A stretch of DNA of 24,495 bases from an uncultured Fretibacterium sp. (GCA_937892105.1 CALAUZ010000013.1:1-24495), one strand, 5' to 3'; shown: positions 8,474 through 15,439, numbered from the stretch's first letter. Notes: a model not told the origin generated them from the letters alone. Made by a program: numbers and translations.

Positions 8474-9091
8474 ATGTCAGTATTATTCATCACAATAGAA
8501 GGCATAGACGGTTCAGGAAAGAGTACGCAGTCAGAGAGGCTGTCGAAGTGGCTTGAGGAACGGACGGGACGCAGGACATTGCGGACGTTTGAGCCTGGAG
8601 GGTGGCCGGGAGGAAAGATATTCCGTGAGTCAATCCTGAACAGCGAGGGATATTCCTCGATGACAGAATTGCTGATGTTTCTGGCGGATCGGGCGGAACA
8701 CGTGAAAAGGGTGATACTTCCGGCATTGAGGCAGAACCAGAACGTAATATGCGAACGCTACAACGAATCGACATTAGCGTATCAGGCAGGAGGACATGAG
8801 CTGAACCCAACGCAGGTGAAACGCATAATACGAGCCTGTAATTTCCCTGAGCCTGATATAAAGATACTCCTCGACATTTCGCCGGAACTTGCCATCGAAC
8901 GAATAAAGTCCCGCAACGGCAAGCGTGATAAATTCGAGGCTGAAGGATTATCACTAATGAAAGCGGTATCAACTTTCTACAGGTTAATGGCACAGGACGA
9001 TCCCAAGAAATTTCTGCGGATATTATGTGATGATCTGAGCGAGGAAGAAGTTTTTGCGGCCATGAAATCCAGATTGGAGGCCATGACGTGA
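8474..9091 (+). CDS. tmk: Thymidylate kinase
   Basis: The product (205 residues) phosphorylates dTMP to dTDP with ATP in the cytoplasm, on the route to dTTP. The P-loop GIDGSGKST is at 10-18. FEPGGWPGG (39-47) is the substrate-binding loop. ERYNESTLAYQAGG (94-107) corresponds to the DRY/H-xx-S-x-AYQG motif, here with Glu instead of the usual Asp. A lid-like Arg-rich stretch (RIKSRNGKRDKFE) is at about 145-157. Length is typical. The gene overlaps yaaR by 4 bases (GTGA). The order tmk-yaaR-holB-ricT matches the conserved Firmicutes cluster, without yaaQ. Confidence 0.93.
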   Translation: MSVLFITIEGIDGSGKSTQSERLSKWLEERTGRRTLRTFEPGGWPGGKIFRESILNSEGYSSMTELLMFLADRAEHVKRVILPALRQNQNVICERYNESTLAYQAGGHELNPTQVKRIIRACNFPEPDIKILLDISPELAIERIKSRNGKRDKFEAEGLSLMKAVSTFYRLMAQDDPKKFLRILCDDLSEEEVFAAMKSRLEAMT

Positions 9092-9549
9092 GCGCGATAC
9101 AGATAAAGCGTCGAGGCGGTGAACCAGCTGCGTCATCGCAGCCCCGAATAGAGTACGGAGGAGGAAGCACAGGACATCAGGCAAGCCCTGCGAGTGCTGT
9201 AGCGTCATCAGCATTTTCGTTTGACGCAGCGATGGAGGCTACGGAACTTGAGGAGCTGCTTGACCAGCTTTACGAGTTATCTGACAAACTCTCAGTATTT
9301 CCAGGCGGAAGGCTGATCGAGGAATACAGGAATGTGCTTCACGAACTGCTGAAACGTGCTGCGCAAGGTCTTAGGATAAAGCGGGATATGAGGTGGCGCA
9401 AGACCGACCGCAAAATGTACGTAACGATAGAGCGTGCAGGGAAGGCAATGGAGGAGTTAGAGGAGGCATTTCTTTACGAGGGAAACAGGACGAAGGCACT
9501 TGCATTAATGGAGGAGATAAAAGGATGTCTGATCTCGCTGTTAATGTAA
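9088..9549 (+). CDS. yaaR: YaaR family protein (DUF327)
   Basis: A 153-residue cytoplasmic protein of the DUF327/YaaR family, whose function is not established. The first 45 residues are low-complexity (Ala/Ser/Gly-rich). Residues about 50-150 form the conserved helical domain, with GGRLIEEYRNVLHELLKRA (99% helical by appearance) and the family's RIKRDMRWRKTDRKMYVTIE stretch. The GTG start overlaps the tmk stop (GTGA), and holB begins inside its 3' end. Identification rests on both this domain and its place between tmk and holB, its usual position in Gram-positive genomes. The end overlaps holB by 25 bases. Confidence 0.82.
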   Translation: MSAIQIKRRGGEPAASSQPRIEYGGGSTGHQASPASAVASSAFSFDAAMEATELEELLDQLYELSDKLSVFPGGRLIEEYRNVLHELLKRAAQGLRIKRDMRWRKTDRKMYVTIERAGKAMEELEEAFLYEGNRTKALALMEEIKGCLISLLM

Positions 9550-10250
9550 CATGGAAGGAGATAGTTCGGGAGACAGAGGCGGGAAACATTCCGCATTGCC
9601 GCGCAATATCCGCACCCTTGAAGTACCATGAGGAGATAACGCAGGAGATAGCGCGCATGGTTTTGGGGAGTTACAGAGCCACCCACCCTGACATTATGGC
9701 TGCCGGAACGCCTGGAAAGCCGCCCAAAATTGATGAATGCCGTGAACTTATAGAGAACATAGCGTTAAAGCCTATGGAAGCTCCTAGAAGGCTGGGAGTA
9801 ATAATGTCAGCGGACAAGTTGCAGTTGCCAGCGGCAAACTCACTCTTAAAACTCGCAGAAGAACCCCCAGAACATGCCTGTTTATTATTTTTGATGGAGG
9901 ACGGAAGGTTATTTCTGCCAACGCTAAGGAGCCGTTCACGTTTCAGCACAATAATAATGCAGGAACATTTACAGCCGCAAAGAATGCCCCAGAATACCGT
10001 TGAATGGGTAAGATGGCTTGCTGAAGTATGCAAAGCCGGAACGAAAGCCGACACGATAACGGAATATCTTGAAGCATGGTCGGACTATGCTATGAGTACG
10101 GGAGACATAGAACTTGCGGAGAGAATTGAGAAACTGAGGATAATATCATCGCGTAACAATTTATCGATATTTATGTTAAGCGACATAATAATACTTGCAC
10201 TAAGAGAGGGAAACAGGAACATTGAGTGTTTACTTGACGATTTTCGGTAA
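9525..10250 (+). CDS. holB: DNA polymerase III delta' subunit-like (short HolB)
   Basis: Residues about 95-150 carry the delta'-type clamp-loader pattern: LPAANSLLKLAEEPPEHACL followed by a LPTLRSRSRF segment (family NALLKxLEEPP...LPTIRSR). In the clamp loader, delta' is the stator that helps open the sliding clamp. The start is the ATG at 9525, with GGAGGAG about 9 bases upstream; open frame further up is an antisense-frame accident over yaaR. At 241 residues the protein is about 90 shorter than Escherichia coli or Bacillus HolB. I see neither a Walker A motif nor the four-Cys zinc module, so it is a reduced form. It overlaps yaaR and ricT, which fits translational coupling. Confidence 0.8.
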   Translation: MSDLAVNVTWKEIVRETEAGNIPHCRAISAPLKYHEEITQEIARMVLGSYRATHPDIMAAGTPGKPPKIDECRELIENIALKPMEAPRRLGVIMSADKLQLPAANSLLKLAEEPPEHACLLFLMEDGRLFLPTLRSRSRFSTIIMQEHLQPQRMPQNTVEWVRWLAEVCKAGTKADTITEYLEAWSDYAMSTGDIELAERIEKLRIISSRNNLSIFMLSDIIILALREGNRNIECLLDDFR

Positions 10251-11364
10251 GCCTAGATATTTGGGACTTGCCGACATAGATGATGAAAAATTTAACTTTA
10301 ACTTGGATAAACCGCGCTGGTCAGTAATAAGGACATCGCGTGGCTATGAGATGGGATTGCCCGGCGGAAAGCTCAACGATGAACAGCAGGTGAAGTACCG
10401 GGCATCGTCAACATCATTCGAGGAAGCGTCAGAAGCAATGCTTCAGGACGTAGAATTTGTGCGTGAAGCGGACGCAGAGGACATAGAGAACTACTACATG
10501 TGCAGGCATGAAGAGGAAGAGGCGTTATTGACCGGGCGCAAAATACTGTCAGAACACGGCCTTAACATGAAGCTGGTAGATGTAGAATACATGCTTGACC
10601 GCAGGAAACTGTATTTTTACTTTACGGCGGAACAGCGCGTGGATTTCCGTGAATATGTGAGGAGCCTTGCCCATGAGTTTCGGACGAGAATAGAGATGAG
10701 GCAGGTAGGGATACGGGACGAGGCGAGAATAGTGCAGGGAATAGCGTCATGCGGCCGTCCATGCTGCTGTGGTTACTGGCTTCGTGGTTTCAGCCCTATA
10801 AGCATACGGATAGTGAAGGAGCAGAGGTCCGCGCTAAACCCAACGAAGATATCAGGAATATGCGGCAGATTAATGTGCTGTATGTCATACGAGAAGGAGC
10901 TATATTCGGAGCTGTGGTCGAAGCTGCCCGGGCCAGGAACAAAGATAAAGACTGAACAGGGAATTTATGTCCTTGAGAGCCTAGATGTCGGGCAGGAACA
11001 CGTGAACATACGCTGTCCAACAGGAAGGCTTTTGCCCGTGTCGATACAGGAGTTTCCGGATTTCAGGGAGACGGTATTGCGAGGCGAGGAATGGGGTGAG
11101 GACAAGGAATACGCGGAGAAGAAGCGTAAGGCAGCGGAGAGGATTGCGGCGATAAAGGCGCGTGCGGAACGAATGAGGACATCGCGTTCTGGTGTGAAGG
11201 TGAATGCTCATGCGCTGAGACCGAAGGACGTTAAGGCGGATAAGAAGCTGTCAGTTGCGGGACAGAAGGTCAAGCAGTCTAAACCTGCGAACAGTGAGAG
11301 TGTTGCGAAACCTAGACGCAAGAAGCCGCGTAACAAGGTACAGCAGAAGCCAGTACAGGAATAA
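10222..11364 (+). CDS. ricT: PSP1-domain protein RicT (YaaT)
   Basis: The 380-residue product has the PSP1 core at about 95-225: LDRRKLYFYFTAEQRVDFRE, a DEARIVQGIASCGRPCCC segment, and CGRLMCCMSYE. The conserved Cys residues (about 177, 181-183, 214, 219, 220) are those that in Bacillus RicT help bind an Fe-S cluster within the RicAFT complex, which acts with RNase Y in mRNA processing. No ricA or ricF neighbour is present. Residues about 270-380 are an unusually long, Lys/Arg-rich, low-complexity tail that may bind nucleic acid (inference). The start is a TTG at 10222 inside holB, a 29-base overlap. It ends the operon before a hairpin terminator. Confidence 0.88.
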   Translation: MSVYLTIFGKPRYLGLADIDDEKFNFNLDKPRWSVIRTSRGYEMGLPGGKLNDEQQVKYRASSTSFEEASEAMLQDVEFVREADAEDIENYYMCRHEEEEALLTGRKILSEHGLNMKLVDVEYMLDRRKLYFYFTAEQRVDFREYVRSLAHEFRTRIEMRQVGIRDEARIVQGIASCGRPCCCGYWLRGFSPISIRIVKEQRSALNPTKISGICGRLMCCMSYEKELYSELWSKLPGPGTKIKTEQGIYVLESLDVGQEHVNIRCPTGRLLPVSIQEFPDFRETVLRGEEWGEDKEYAEKKRKAAERIAAIKARAERMRTSRSGVKVNAHALRPKDVKADKKLSVAGQKVKQSKPANSESVAKPRRKKPRNKVQQKPVQE

Positions 11365-11602
11365 TGTAATCCCCTGCGCCGTAATGACACAGGGGAAAAT
11401 TTTGCTTTTCAGTCAGTGGTCGTTGTAGCGATGACAACTTCACCTCCTGTTTTCTCACAGCCTGGCTCATAAGTGCGCTCACCACAGCAGACATCGGAAG
11501 TCCTATATCCTCGCAGAGCTGGGCAAATTCCTTCTTCATTTTGCTGTCAATAATTACCGTTAATTTTGTCTTCTCAGTCTTCGTCTTTGTTTTTGCGGCC
11601 AT
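11312..11602 (-). CDS. RelB/DinJ-like ribbon-helix-helix antitoxin, possibly with altered tail
   Basis: The 96-residue product begins with a Lys/Thr-rich stretch, then a ribbon-helix-helix fold typical of RelB/DinJ: beta strand KLTVIIDSKMKKEF (13-26), and EDIGLPMSAVVSALMSQAVR (31-50), where family members have LGLxxSxAixxFlxqav. Such antitoxins bind DNA as dimers and neutralise an RNase toxin. GGGAGAG is about 10 bases upstream of the ATG. The last 35 residues (after about residue 60) do not look like the family and run through the ricT terminator and 53 bases into ricT on the other strand. This suggests the original end was lost. No toxin gene follows, so it is an orphan or a relic. It is 19 bases after the gene below and probably cotranscribed. 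Confidence 0.6.
   Translation of the reverse strand: MAAKTKTKTEKTKLTVIIDSKMKKEFAQLCEDIGLPMSAVVSALMSQAVRKQEVKLSSLQRPLTEKQNFPLCHYGAGDYIIPVLASAVPCYAASCV
11370..11405 (+). terminator. Terminator after ricT
   Basis: TCCCCTG (11370-11376) pairs with CAGGGGA (11390-11396), 13-base loop, followed by AAAATTTTGCTTTT. The stem is short and the T run is interrupted, so it may be moderate in strength. It lies inside the 3' half of the convergent small gene on the minus strand. Confidence 0.5.
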
Positions 11603-11621
11603 GACACAATCACTCTCCCTG

Positions 11622-11837
11622 CTACAACACCGGTATTGCTTCTGCGGGTTCTTCCTCCTCTACTTCATCAAGATTATACAGCTCAAGCCCCATACCAATT
11701 TCGTTAAGGCTGTCCGAAGAGAAAATTATTGCCTGAACAAGACGGTCTAATCTCTCCATCTCTGCCCGCGCTTCAGGACTTGTTGATTTCGCATACTCCA
11801 CAAAATCATCCCACGTTCTTACATCTTCGTACTTCAT
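11622..11837 (-). CDS. Small acidic protein, possibly the N-terminus of a HigA-like antitoxin
   Basis: A 71-residue product. Residues 5-38 (RTWDDFVEYAKSTSPEARAE, then a LVQAIIF helix) resemble the leading helix of XRE-type HigA antitoxins, which typically read W-x-E/D-F...-T/S-PEE-x-AE. The helix-turn-helix domain expected next is absent. Instead an acidic tail follows (NLDEVEEEEPAEAIPVL). It may thus be a truncated antitoxin or a separate small family. It precedes the RelB-like gene by 19 bases. Resemblance is by eye only. Confidence 0.4.
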   Translation of the reverse strand: MKYEDVRTWDDFVEYAKSTSPEARAEMERLDRLVQAIIFSSDSLNEIGMGLELYNLDEVEEEEPAEAIPVL

Positions 11838-11912
11838 CAGTCCTTATGCCCCCTTATATATTCATCACGTTCACACTTTATGTCCCGTACGCATTCACCT
11901 TCTTGCACACAC

Positions 11913-11946
11913 AAAAAAGCGGAACCCCCACACTCGGGAATTCCGC
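11913..11946 (-). terminator. Intrinsic terminator after the SLH porin gene
   Basis: On the minus strand GCGGAA pairs with TTCCGC (11941-11946 with 11919-11924), with an inner CCC/GGG pairing, followed by TTTTTT (11913-11918). It lies about 35 bases past the porin stop. The stem plus uninterrupted T run is a strong rho-independent signal. Confidence 0.85.
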
Positions 11947-11980
11947 CTTAATTTCAAGTTTTCGTTACTGTACTTGCAGA

Positions 11981-13564
11981 TTAGAATGTTACTGACGTTC
12001 TGAACCTGATTACGTTGTCGTTGTCAACGGTGTCGAGATCCTGGTCAACATGCATGTAGTTCAGACCCATTGTCGTGCTGTCGTTGAGCTTGTACTGAAC
12101 GCCTACACCAACCTCGTAAGGCTTCCTATCCTTGAAAGGATCGGCCGCTGTACCGGTGCCGAGTGCATCCTCCATAACATAGCCGTAGTAGAAGATGTGA
12201 GTTGCCCACTTCTCGTTCCACTCCTGGCCGAGAGCTACTCTCCAGTACTTAATGTCGTTCGCAGCCTGCCTTGTTGCAAGCGTCGGGCTGTAGAATATCG
12301 CGCCGTCTGCACGAACGATATACCCCTTGTCATACTGGCCGTACTCAAGCCATAAGCTGGTGTACTTCAGAAGCTCCTGCTTCACATCAACCATCAATGC
12401 CCAGTGGTTTGCATCGTCAACCCAGCCATTACCGTCCGGGATGAAATACCCTCTGCCTTCCCAGCCGGTTGCTGTTGCCTGAAGCTGCTTCATCTTCTGA
12501 TGATAGAATATACCCTTCAGACCAACGTTCTCATTGAAGTCAAAGTGCAAGCCGCCCCATACCGTCCACATATTATCGAACGCTGTATCGCCTGGTGCTG
12601 CTGCTACTCCTGGTGCTGCCCAGTTCTCTGCATTATCCGCTATGAATGCCTGTACACCGAGATCGAGTCCAACCTGCTCTGTGAACTGAAGGTTAGCACC
12701 AAGCATAGCCATCCAGCTGCTCCATGCTGTTCCTGCATTGCCAAACCTGCCATTAAGTCCGTCTGGGTGAGCAAGCACCAAATCAACATTGCCGAGAGCA
12801 AAATTCTTTGCGAAGCTGAAGCCCGTCATTGCCCAGTCCGTCATAGGCTGATCGCCAGTCCAGCCGCCTGTAACAACGTCGCCGATGTTGTTGTCAACCT
12901 TGTACTTGCCTTCCCATGCTCTGGAGAAACGTCCCACTGTGAACCTGCTGTCGAAGAAGAACGGCATTTCCACGAAGAAGCGGTCAAAGTCTGCATCGTC
13001 GCCAAAATCGCCGCCGTTAAGCCTGCCAAAGAAATGGAACTGGTCATCTTCGCCCCAGAAACGCTCGAAGATCAGTTTCGCGTCATCGAATGAGAACTGG
13101 CCATCGCCATCACCTGTACGATTTCCCTGTGCCACGTTTGCCTTCTGATAGGAGAGGTCAAGCGCGAGTACGCCGTGAATGTGCCATCCGCCGAGCCTGC
13201 TCTCAAGAAGTGCTACCCTCTCGTCAAGCTCATCAACCCTTACGCCGAGTGCTTCAAGCTCATCTTTGAACTCAACGACGAGCCTCTTGAGCATTTCAAC
13301 GTCCTGCTTGCTGGCCTTTGTCATATCGACAACTGCGAGTGCCCTAGCGAGAGCCGAAGCCATCTCGTAACGTGTTGTCTGCTGTTTGCCCTTGTACAGT
13401 CCATCGGGATACCCTGAAAGTATGCCATGTGCTGCGAGCTGTCCGATTGCGTCATAAGCCCAGTGGTTCATCGGGACGTCCATGAAAGGATTGGTCTGCG
13501 AGAAAGCTGGAGCTGCCAGTGCTGCTACTGCTACTATAGCTGCTAATACTGCTATTTTCCTCAT
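11981..13564 (-). CDS. SLH-domain outer-membrane porin (OmpM-like)
   Basis: The 527-residue precursor has a signal peptide (AVLAAIVAVAALAAPAFS, about residues 5-22). An S-layer-homology domain follows (about 26-75: FMDVPMNHWAYDAIGQLAAH, then GILSGYPDG and TRYEMASALAR). Residues about 82-130 form an alpha-helical coiled coil (VRVDELDERVALLESRL). The remaining 395 residues alternate aromatic and polar residues as amphipathic beta strands, ending RFRTSVTF with the terminal Phe that BamA-dependent porins carry. In diderm Firmicutes and Synergistota such proteins tether the outer membrane to peptidoglycan through SLH and form channels. A ribosome binding site AAGGGGG is about 9 bases before the ATG. 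Codon use and its own terminator suggest a highly expressed single-gene unit. A long 5' leader precedes it. Confidence 0.9.
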   Translation of the reverse strand: MRKIAVLAAIVAVAALAAPAFSQTNPFMDVPMNHWAYDAIGQLAAHGILSGYPDGLYKGKQQTTRYEMASALARALAVVDMTKASKQDVEMLKRLVVEFKDELEALGVRVDELDERVALLESRLGGWHIHGVLALDLSYQKANVAQGNRTGDGDGQFSFDDAKLIFERFWGEDDQFHFFGRLNGGDFGDDADFDRFFVEMPFFFDSRFTVGRFSRAWEGKYKVDNNIGDVVTGGWTGDQPMTDWAMTGFSFAKNFALGNVDLVLAHPDGLNGRFGNAGTAWSSWMAMLGANLQFTEQVGLDLGVQAFIADNAENWAAPGVAAAPGDTAFDNMWTVWGGLHFDFNENVGLKGIFYHQKMKQLQATATGWEGRGYFIPDGNGWVDDANHWALMVDVKQELLKYTSLWLEYGQYDKGYIVRADGAIFYSPTLATRQAANDIKYWRVALGQEWNEKWATHIFYYGYVMEDALGTGTAADPFKDRKPYEVGVGVQYKLNDSTTMGLNYMHVDQDLDTVDNDNVIRFRTSVTF

Positions 13565-13890
13565 TGTGAAAACCCCCTTATGAAATTGTCAATGAACTTA
13601 TCGTCTTACGCTCTCAGTCTTAATTCGTTAAGCCCTGAGCCTGCGGGGGGTTGGGAAAGTATCCTTGTTTCCTTTCAGAACCTCTTTTGCAGATTACAGA
13701 GGCTTCTTAAATCTGACCTCCTGCGTCCCCGCGTTTCAACTTTTTCCTTAATGGCTGAACGGGGATTGCTGCACCTCATTTCTTAGCCGTCTGGTTCACA
13801 AGTTGTGCGTTGGTTTGACGATTTCCTACTACGTATTTCCTGTAGGACGGTGCATATGATACAACAGTGGGACGAAATTGCCTATACGTA
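13565..13890 (-). promoter_or_regulatory. Long structured 5' leader of the SLH porin mRNA
   Basis: There is no believable gene between 13565 and 13929. If transcription starts after the promoter at 13897-13925, the untranslated leader is about 325 bases. It can form several hairpins (minus-strand RNA): 13764-13727 (CCCCG/CGGGG with TTCA/TGAA), 13715-13690 (CAGATT/AATCTG), an alternative CCTCT/AGAGG pairing at 13702-13681 that excludes it, and 13639-13613 (CTCAG/CTGAG enclosing CTTAA/TTAAG with a CGAA loop). It does not match a riboswitch class that I recognise. It might equally contain a separate small RNA. Confidence 0.45.
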
Positions 13891-13896
13891 ATTTTG

Positions 13897-13925
13897 CGTA
13901 TAAATCTTAGCAGTATTTATTGCAA
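13897..13925 (-). promoter_or_regulatory. Promoter for the SLH porin
   Basis: Minus strand: -35 TTGCAA (13925-13920), 17-base spacer, -10 TATACG (13902-13897). Spacing is ideal for sigma-70. It is just before the 3' end of the convergent-side toxin gene (stop at 13930), so it is the first promoter available to the porin. Confidence 0.5.
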
Positions 13926-13929
13926 GAAA

Positions 13930-14334
13930 TTATACATACATTATGCAATCCTCGTTGTAGAAAGGGAGGAGGTCATCATGAGTGAGGAAGGTCATGTGTT
14001 CGGATTTTGCCTGAGAGATGAGAATGCGGTCGAAGGGGTCTTTGTGGGGAGGAGCGTCTTCGGGACGGGAGAGGGTTTCGAGGGTGAATATGTGTGCTAT
14101 ATTGAGAGTTAGACACTTCATCTTTGCGCCCTCGCAGTAATGGACGAGTTCGCTGGGTGAGACGTTGAGGTTTTCTGGACGGCGCATGTGTTTTATCATT
14201 GTTTCCCATACCGATACGACGCTATAGAATATGACATTTTCGGAGGAATTTATGATTTTATTTGCTTTTATGGGAAGTTTGCTGTTCTCTGTCAAAGCCC
14301 AAAGCAACATATGAGTATCAAGAAGTATTTTCAT
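13930..14334 (-). CDS. PIN-domain toxin (VapC-type ribonuclease)
   Basis: The 134-residue product has the PIN-domain acidic residues: D6 in LLDTHMLLWAL, E44 in VSVWETMIK, D99 and D102 in KDPFDRILISQA, and LTHDD at 117-121. VapC toxins are Mg2+-dependent endoribonucleases, often cutting tRNA or rRNA. The LLDTHxLLWAL start and DPFDRxLIxQA motif are typical of the subgroup paired with Phd-type antitoxins, as here: the antitoxin stop is 6 bases upstream. The chain is complete, so the toxin is probably active and held in check by its partner. Confidence 0.88.
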   Translation of the reverse strand: MKILLDTHMLLWALTENSKLPIKANKIINSSENVIFYSVVSVWETMIKHMRRPENLNVSPSELVHYCEGAKMKCLTLNIAHIFTLETLSRPEDAPPHKDPFDRILISQAKSEHMTFLTHDDLLPFYNEDCIMYV

Positions 14335-14340
14335 TGCAGA

Positions 14341-14577
14341 TTATTCGACTCCGAAAAGTTTTGCAATTTCCTCATTGTCAGCGTCAAAGTCGTCCGGTAC
14401 TGTAAATTTTCCCTTAGCAACTCCGATCCGAGATGTTTTTGGTTCATCGTAGTATTCAGTTATTTTTGCGACGGGAAGGCCTTTTCTGGTGATGATGATT
14501 TGGTTTTCCTCGCCATCTTCGAGAAGTCCAAGAAGCTCATATAGAGTTTCCTTTGCATGAGCAGCATTTACGTACAT
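14341..14577 (-). CDS. Phd/YefM-type antitoxin paired with the PIN toxin
   Basis: From ATG 14577 the product has 78 residues. This start is chosen over an upstream ATG because GGAG sits about 9 bases before it and the family begins MxVNxxxAKxxL. The DNA-binding Phd half is followed by the motif GLPVAKI and a tail IGVAKGKFTVPDDFD, then EEIAKLFGVE, the part expected to lie in the toxin groove. It is the first gene of a two-gene module with the PIN toxin 6 bases on. Such antitoxins repress their own promoter together with the toxin. The tail is very like that of the orphan antitoxin at 14671-14880, pointing to duplication. Confidence 0.85.
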   Translation of the reverse strand: MYVNAAHAKETLYELLGLLEDGEENQIIITRKGLPVAKITEYYDEPKTSRIGVAKGKFTVPDDFDADNEEIAKLFGVE

Positions 14578-14608
14578 GATAATTGTCTCCTTGTGTGAAA
14601 TTTCAGCC

Positions 14609-14617
14609 ATTATAGCA
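14609..14617 (-). promoter_or_regulatory. Extended -10 promoter for the antitoxin-toxin module
   Basis: Minus strand TGCTATAAT, a perfect extended -10, about 32 bases before the ATG at 14577. The same 9-mer with the flanking AA occurs before the orphan antitoxin. Confidence 0.55.
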
Positions 14618-14670
14618 TTCGTCTGCATTGAGAATGTTAATGCAACGTAGCAGGCAGATATTTTGCATTT

Positions 14671-14880
14671 TTATATTGTTAATGTGTCGAAGTCATCGGG
14701 CACTGTGAACTCTCCTTTCGCAACGCCAATTTTGACACCGCGAGGGGGGTTGTAGTAGTCAACAAGTTTTGCCACAGGCAGCCCCTTTTTTGTGATGACT
14801 ATCTGGTGTTCATCGCCATACTGGACTTTTCCCATTAACTCAGGCAGCTTTTCTTTGAACTCCTCATAATCTACGCGCAT
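14671..14880 (-). CDS. Orphan Phd/YefM-type antitoxin, shortened at the C-terminus
   Basis: From ATG 14880 (GGAGGA about 8 bases upstream) the product has 69 residues. It shares with its neighbour the stretches GLPVAK, DYY/EYY, and IGVAKGEFTVPDDFD, then ends abruptly as TLTI. The neighbour has 12 further residues (ADNEEIAKLFGVE) that should contact the toxin. No toxin gene follows; the next gene is the paralogous antitoxin. Thus it looks like one half of a duplicated module in which the antitoxin tail and toxin were deleted. The DNA-binding half is complete, so it could still bind operators of the intact module (inference). Confidence 0.75.
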   Translation of the reverse strand: MRVDYEEFKEKLPELMGKVQYGDEHQIVITKKGLPVAKLVDYYNPPRGVKIGVAKGEFTVPDDFDTLTI

Positions 14881-14913
14881 TGCATATTTCCTCCTTTGGT
14901 TATGCTGGCTAAA

Positions 14914-14922
14914 ATTATAGCA
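14914..14922 (-). promoter_or_regulatory. Extended -10 promoter for the orphan antitoxin
   Basis: Minus strand TGCTATAAT about 34 bases before ATG 14880 and directly after the ACT gene stop. Its surroundings match those of the promoter at 14609-14617, fitting a duplicated module. Confidence 0.5.
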
Positions 14923-14923
14923 T

Positions 14924-15376
14924 TTACTCGAACTCACGCTTCAGTGCTTCAAGACCTTCACGCGCATGTGTAAGGCTTACGATACAAATTGCGCTTTCGG
15001 AAGTGGAATTGATTATCTCGATATTCACGTTCACGCCGGCAAGCGCACGGAATACCTTTGCGAGGGTATGAGCGAAATCGCCCGGTGCTTTCATGGCTAC
15101 GGTTATGGCGGCAATTTCTGTTGCGAACGACACACCCTGACCCCCTAAACGCTCTGAGACCTCACGGCATACAGGTATCATGTCATCGAGCCTGTCCCTG
15201 CTGATTAGGAACGACAAATCCGAACGTCCGCCGCGCATTGTGTTCTGTGTTACCATGCTGACTCTTACGGAATGTGAGGAAAGCTCGCCGAATATTTCCG
15301 CCGCAATTCCTGGAACGTTGGGAAGTCCGAGAAATACCACGTGTACGCAGTTATCGTTGAATGTTATTGTACTCAT
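14924..15376 (-). CDS. Stand-alone tandem ACT protein, aspartokinase regulatory-domain-like
   Basis: The 150-residue protein consists of two ACT-like domains. The first (about 10-70: VVFLGLPNVPGIAAEIFGEL, then MVTQNT) has the aspartokinase GxPxxPGxAAxIF pattern. The second (about 85-147: AITVAMKAPGDFAHTLAKVF, then NVNIEIINSTSESAICIVS) matches the aspartokinase NIxxIxxSexxISxxV pattern. In aspartokinase these domains bind lysine or threonine for feedback control. No kinase domain is attached or adjacent. It may therefore act as a separate regulatory subunit or amino-acid sensor; this is inference. GAAAGGGG lies about 11 bases before the ATG. It is transcribed away from the mnh operon. Confidence 0.75.
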   Translation of the reverse strand: MSTITFNDNCVHVVFLGLPNVPGIAAEIFGELSSHSVRVSMVTQNTMRGGRSDLSFLISRDRLDDMIPVCREVSERLGGQGVSFATEIAAITVAMKAPGDFAHTLAKVFRALAGVNVNIEIINSTSESAICIVSLTHAREGLEALKREFE

Positions 15377-15430
15377 GAAAATATTAATCCCCTTTCAATG
15401 TCTATGTCTGGTAAATTTTACAATGGCCTG

Positions 15431-15439
15431 TGCTAAAAT
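15431..15439 (+). promoter_or_regulatory. Possible extended -10 promoter for the antiporter operon
   Basis: TG-C-TAAAAT, about 57 bases before the mnhE start, in the 119-base region divergent from the ACT gene. No convincing -35. Confidence 0.35.

Noticed and set aside
8490..9170. 226-residue minus frame over tmk
   Set aside because: Complete overlap with tmk and yaaR, which have clear motifs; no family resemblance.
12404..13093. 229-residue plus frame over the SLH porin
   Set aside because: Cys-rich antisense frame of a highly biased gene; no start signal or known domain.
13580..13786. 68-residue plus frame in the porin leader
   Set aside because: No ribosome binding site or domain; overlaps the predicted structured leader and its hairpins explain the sequence better.
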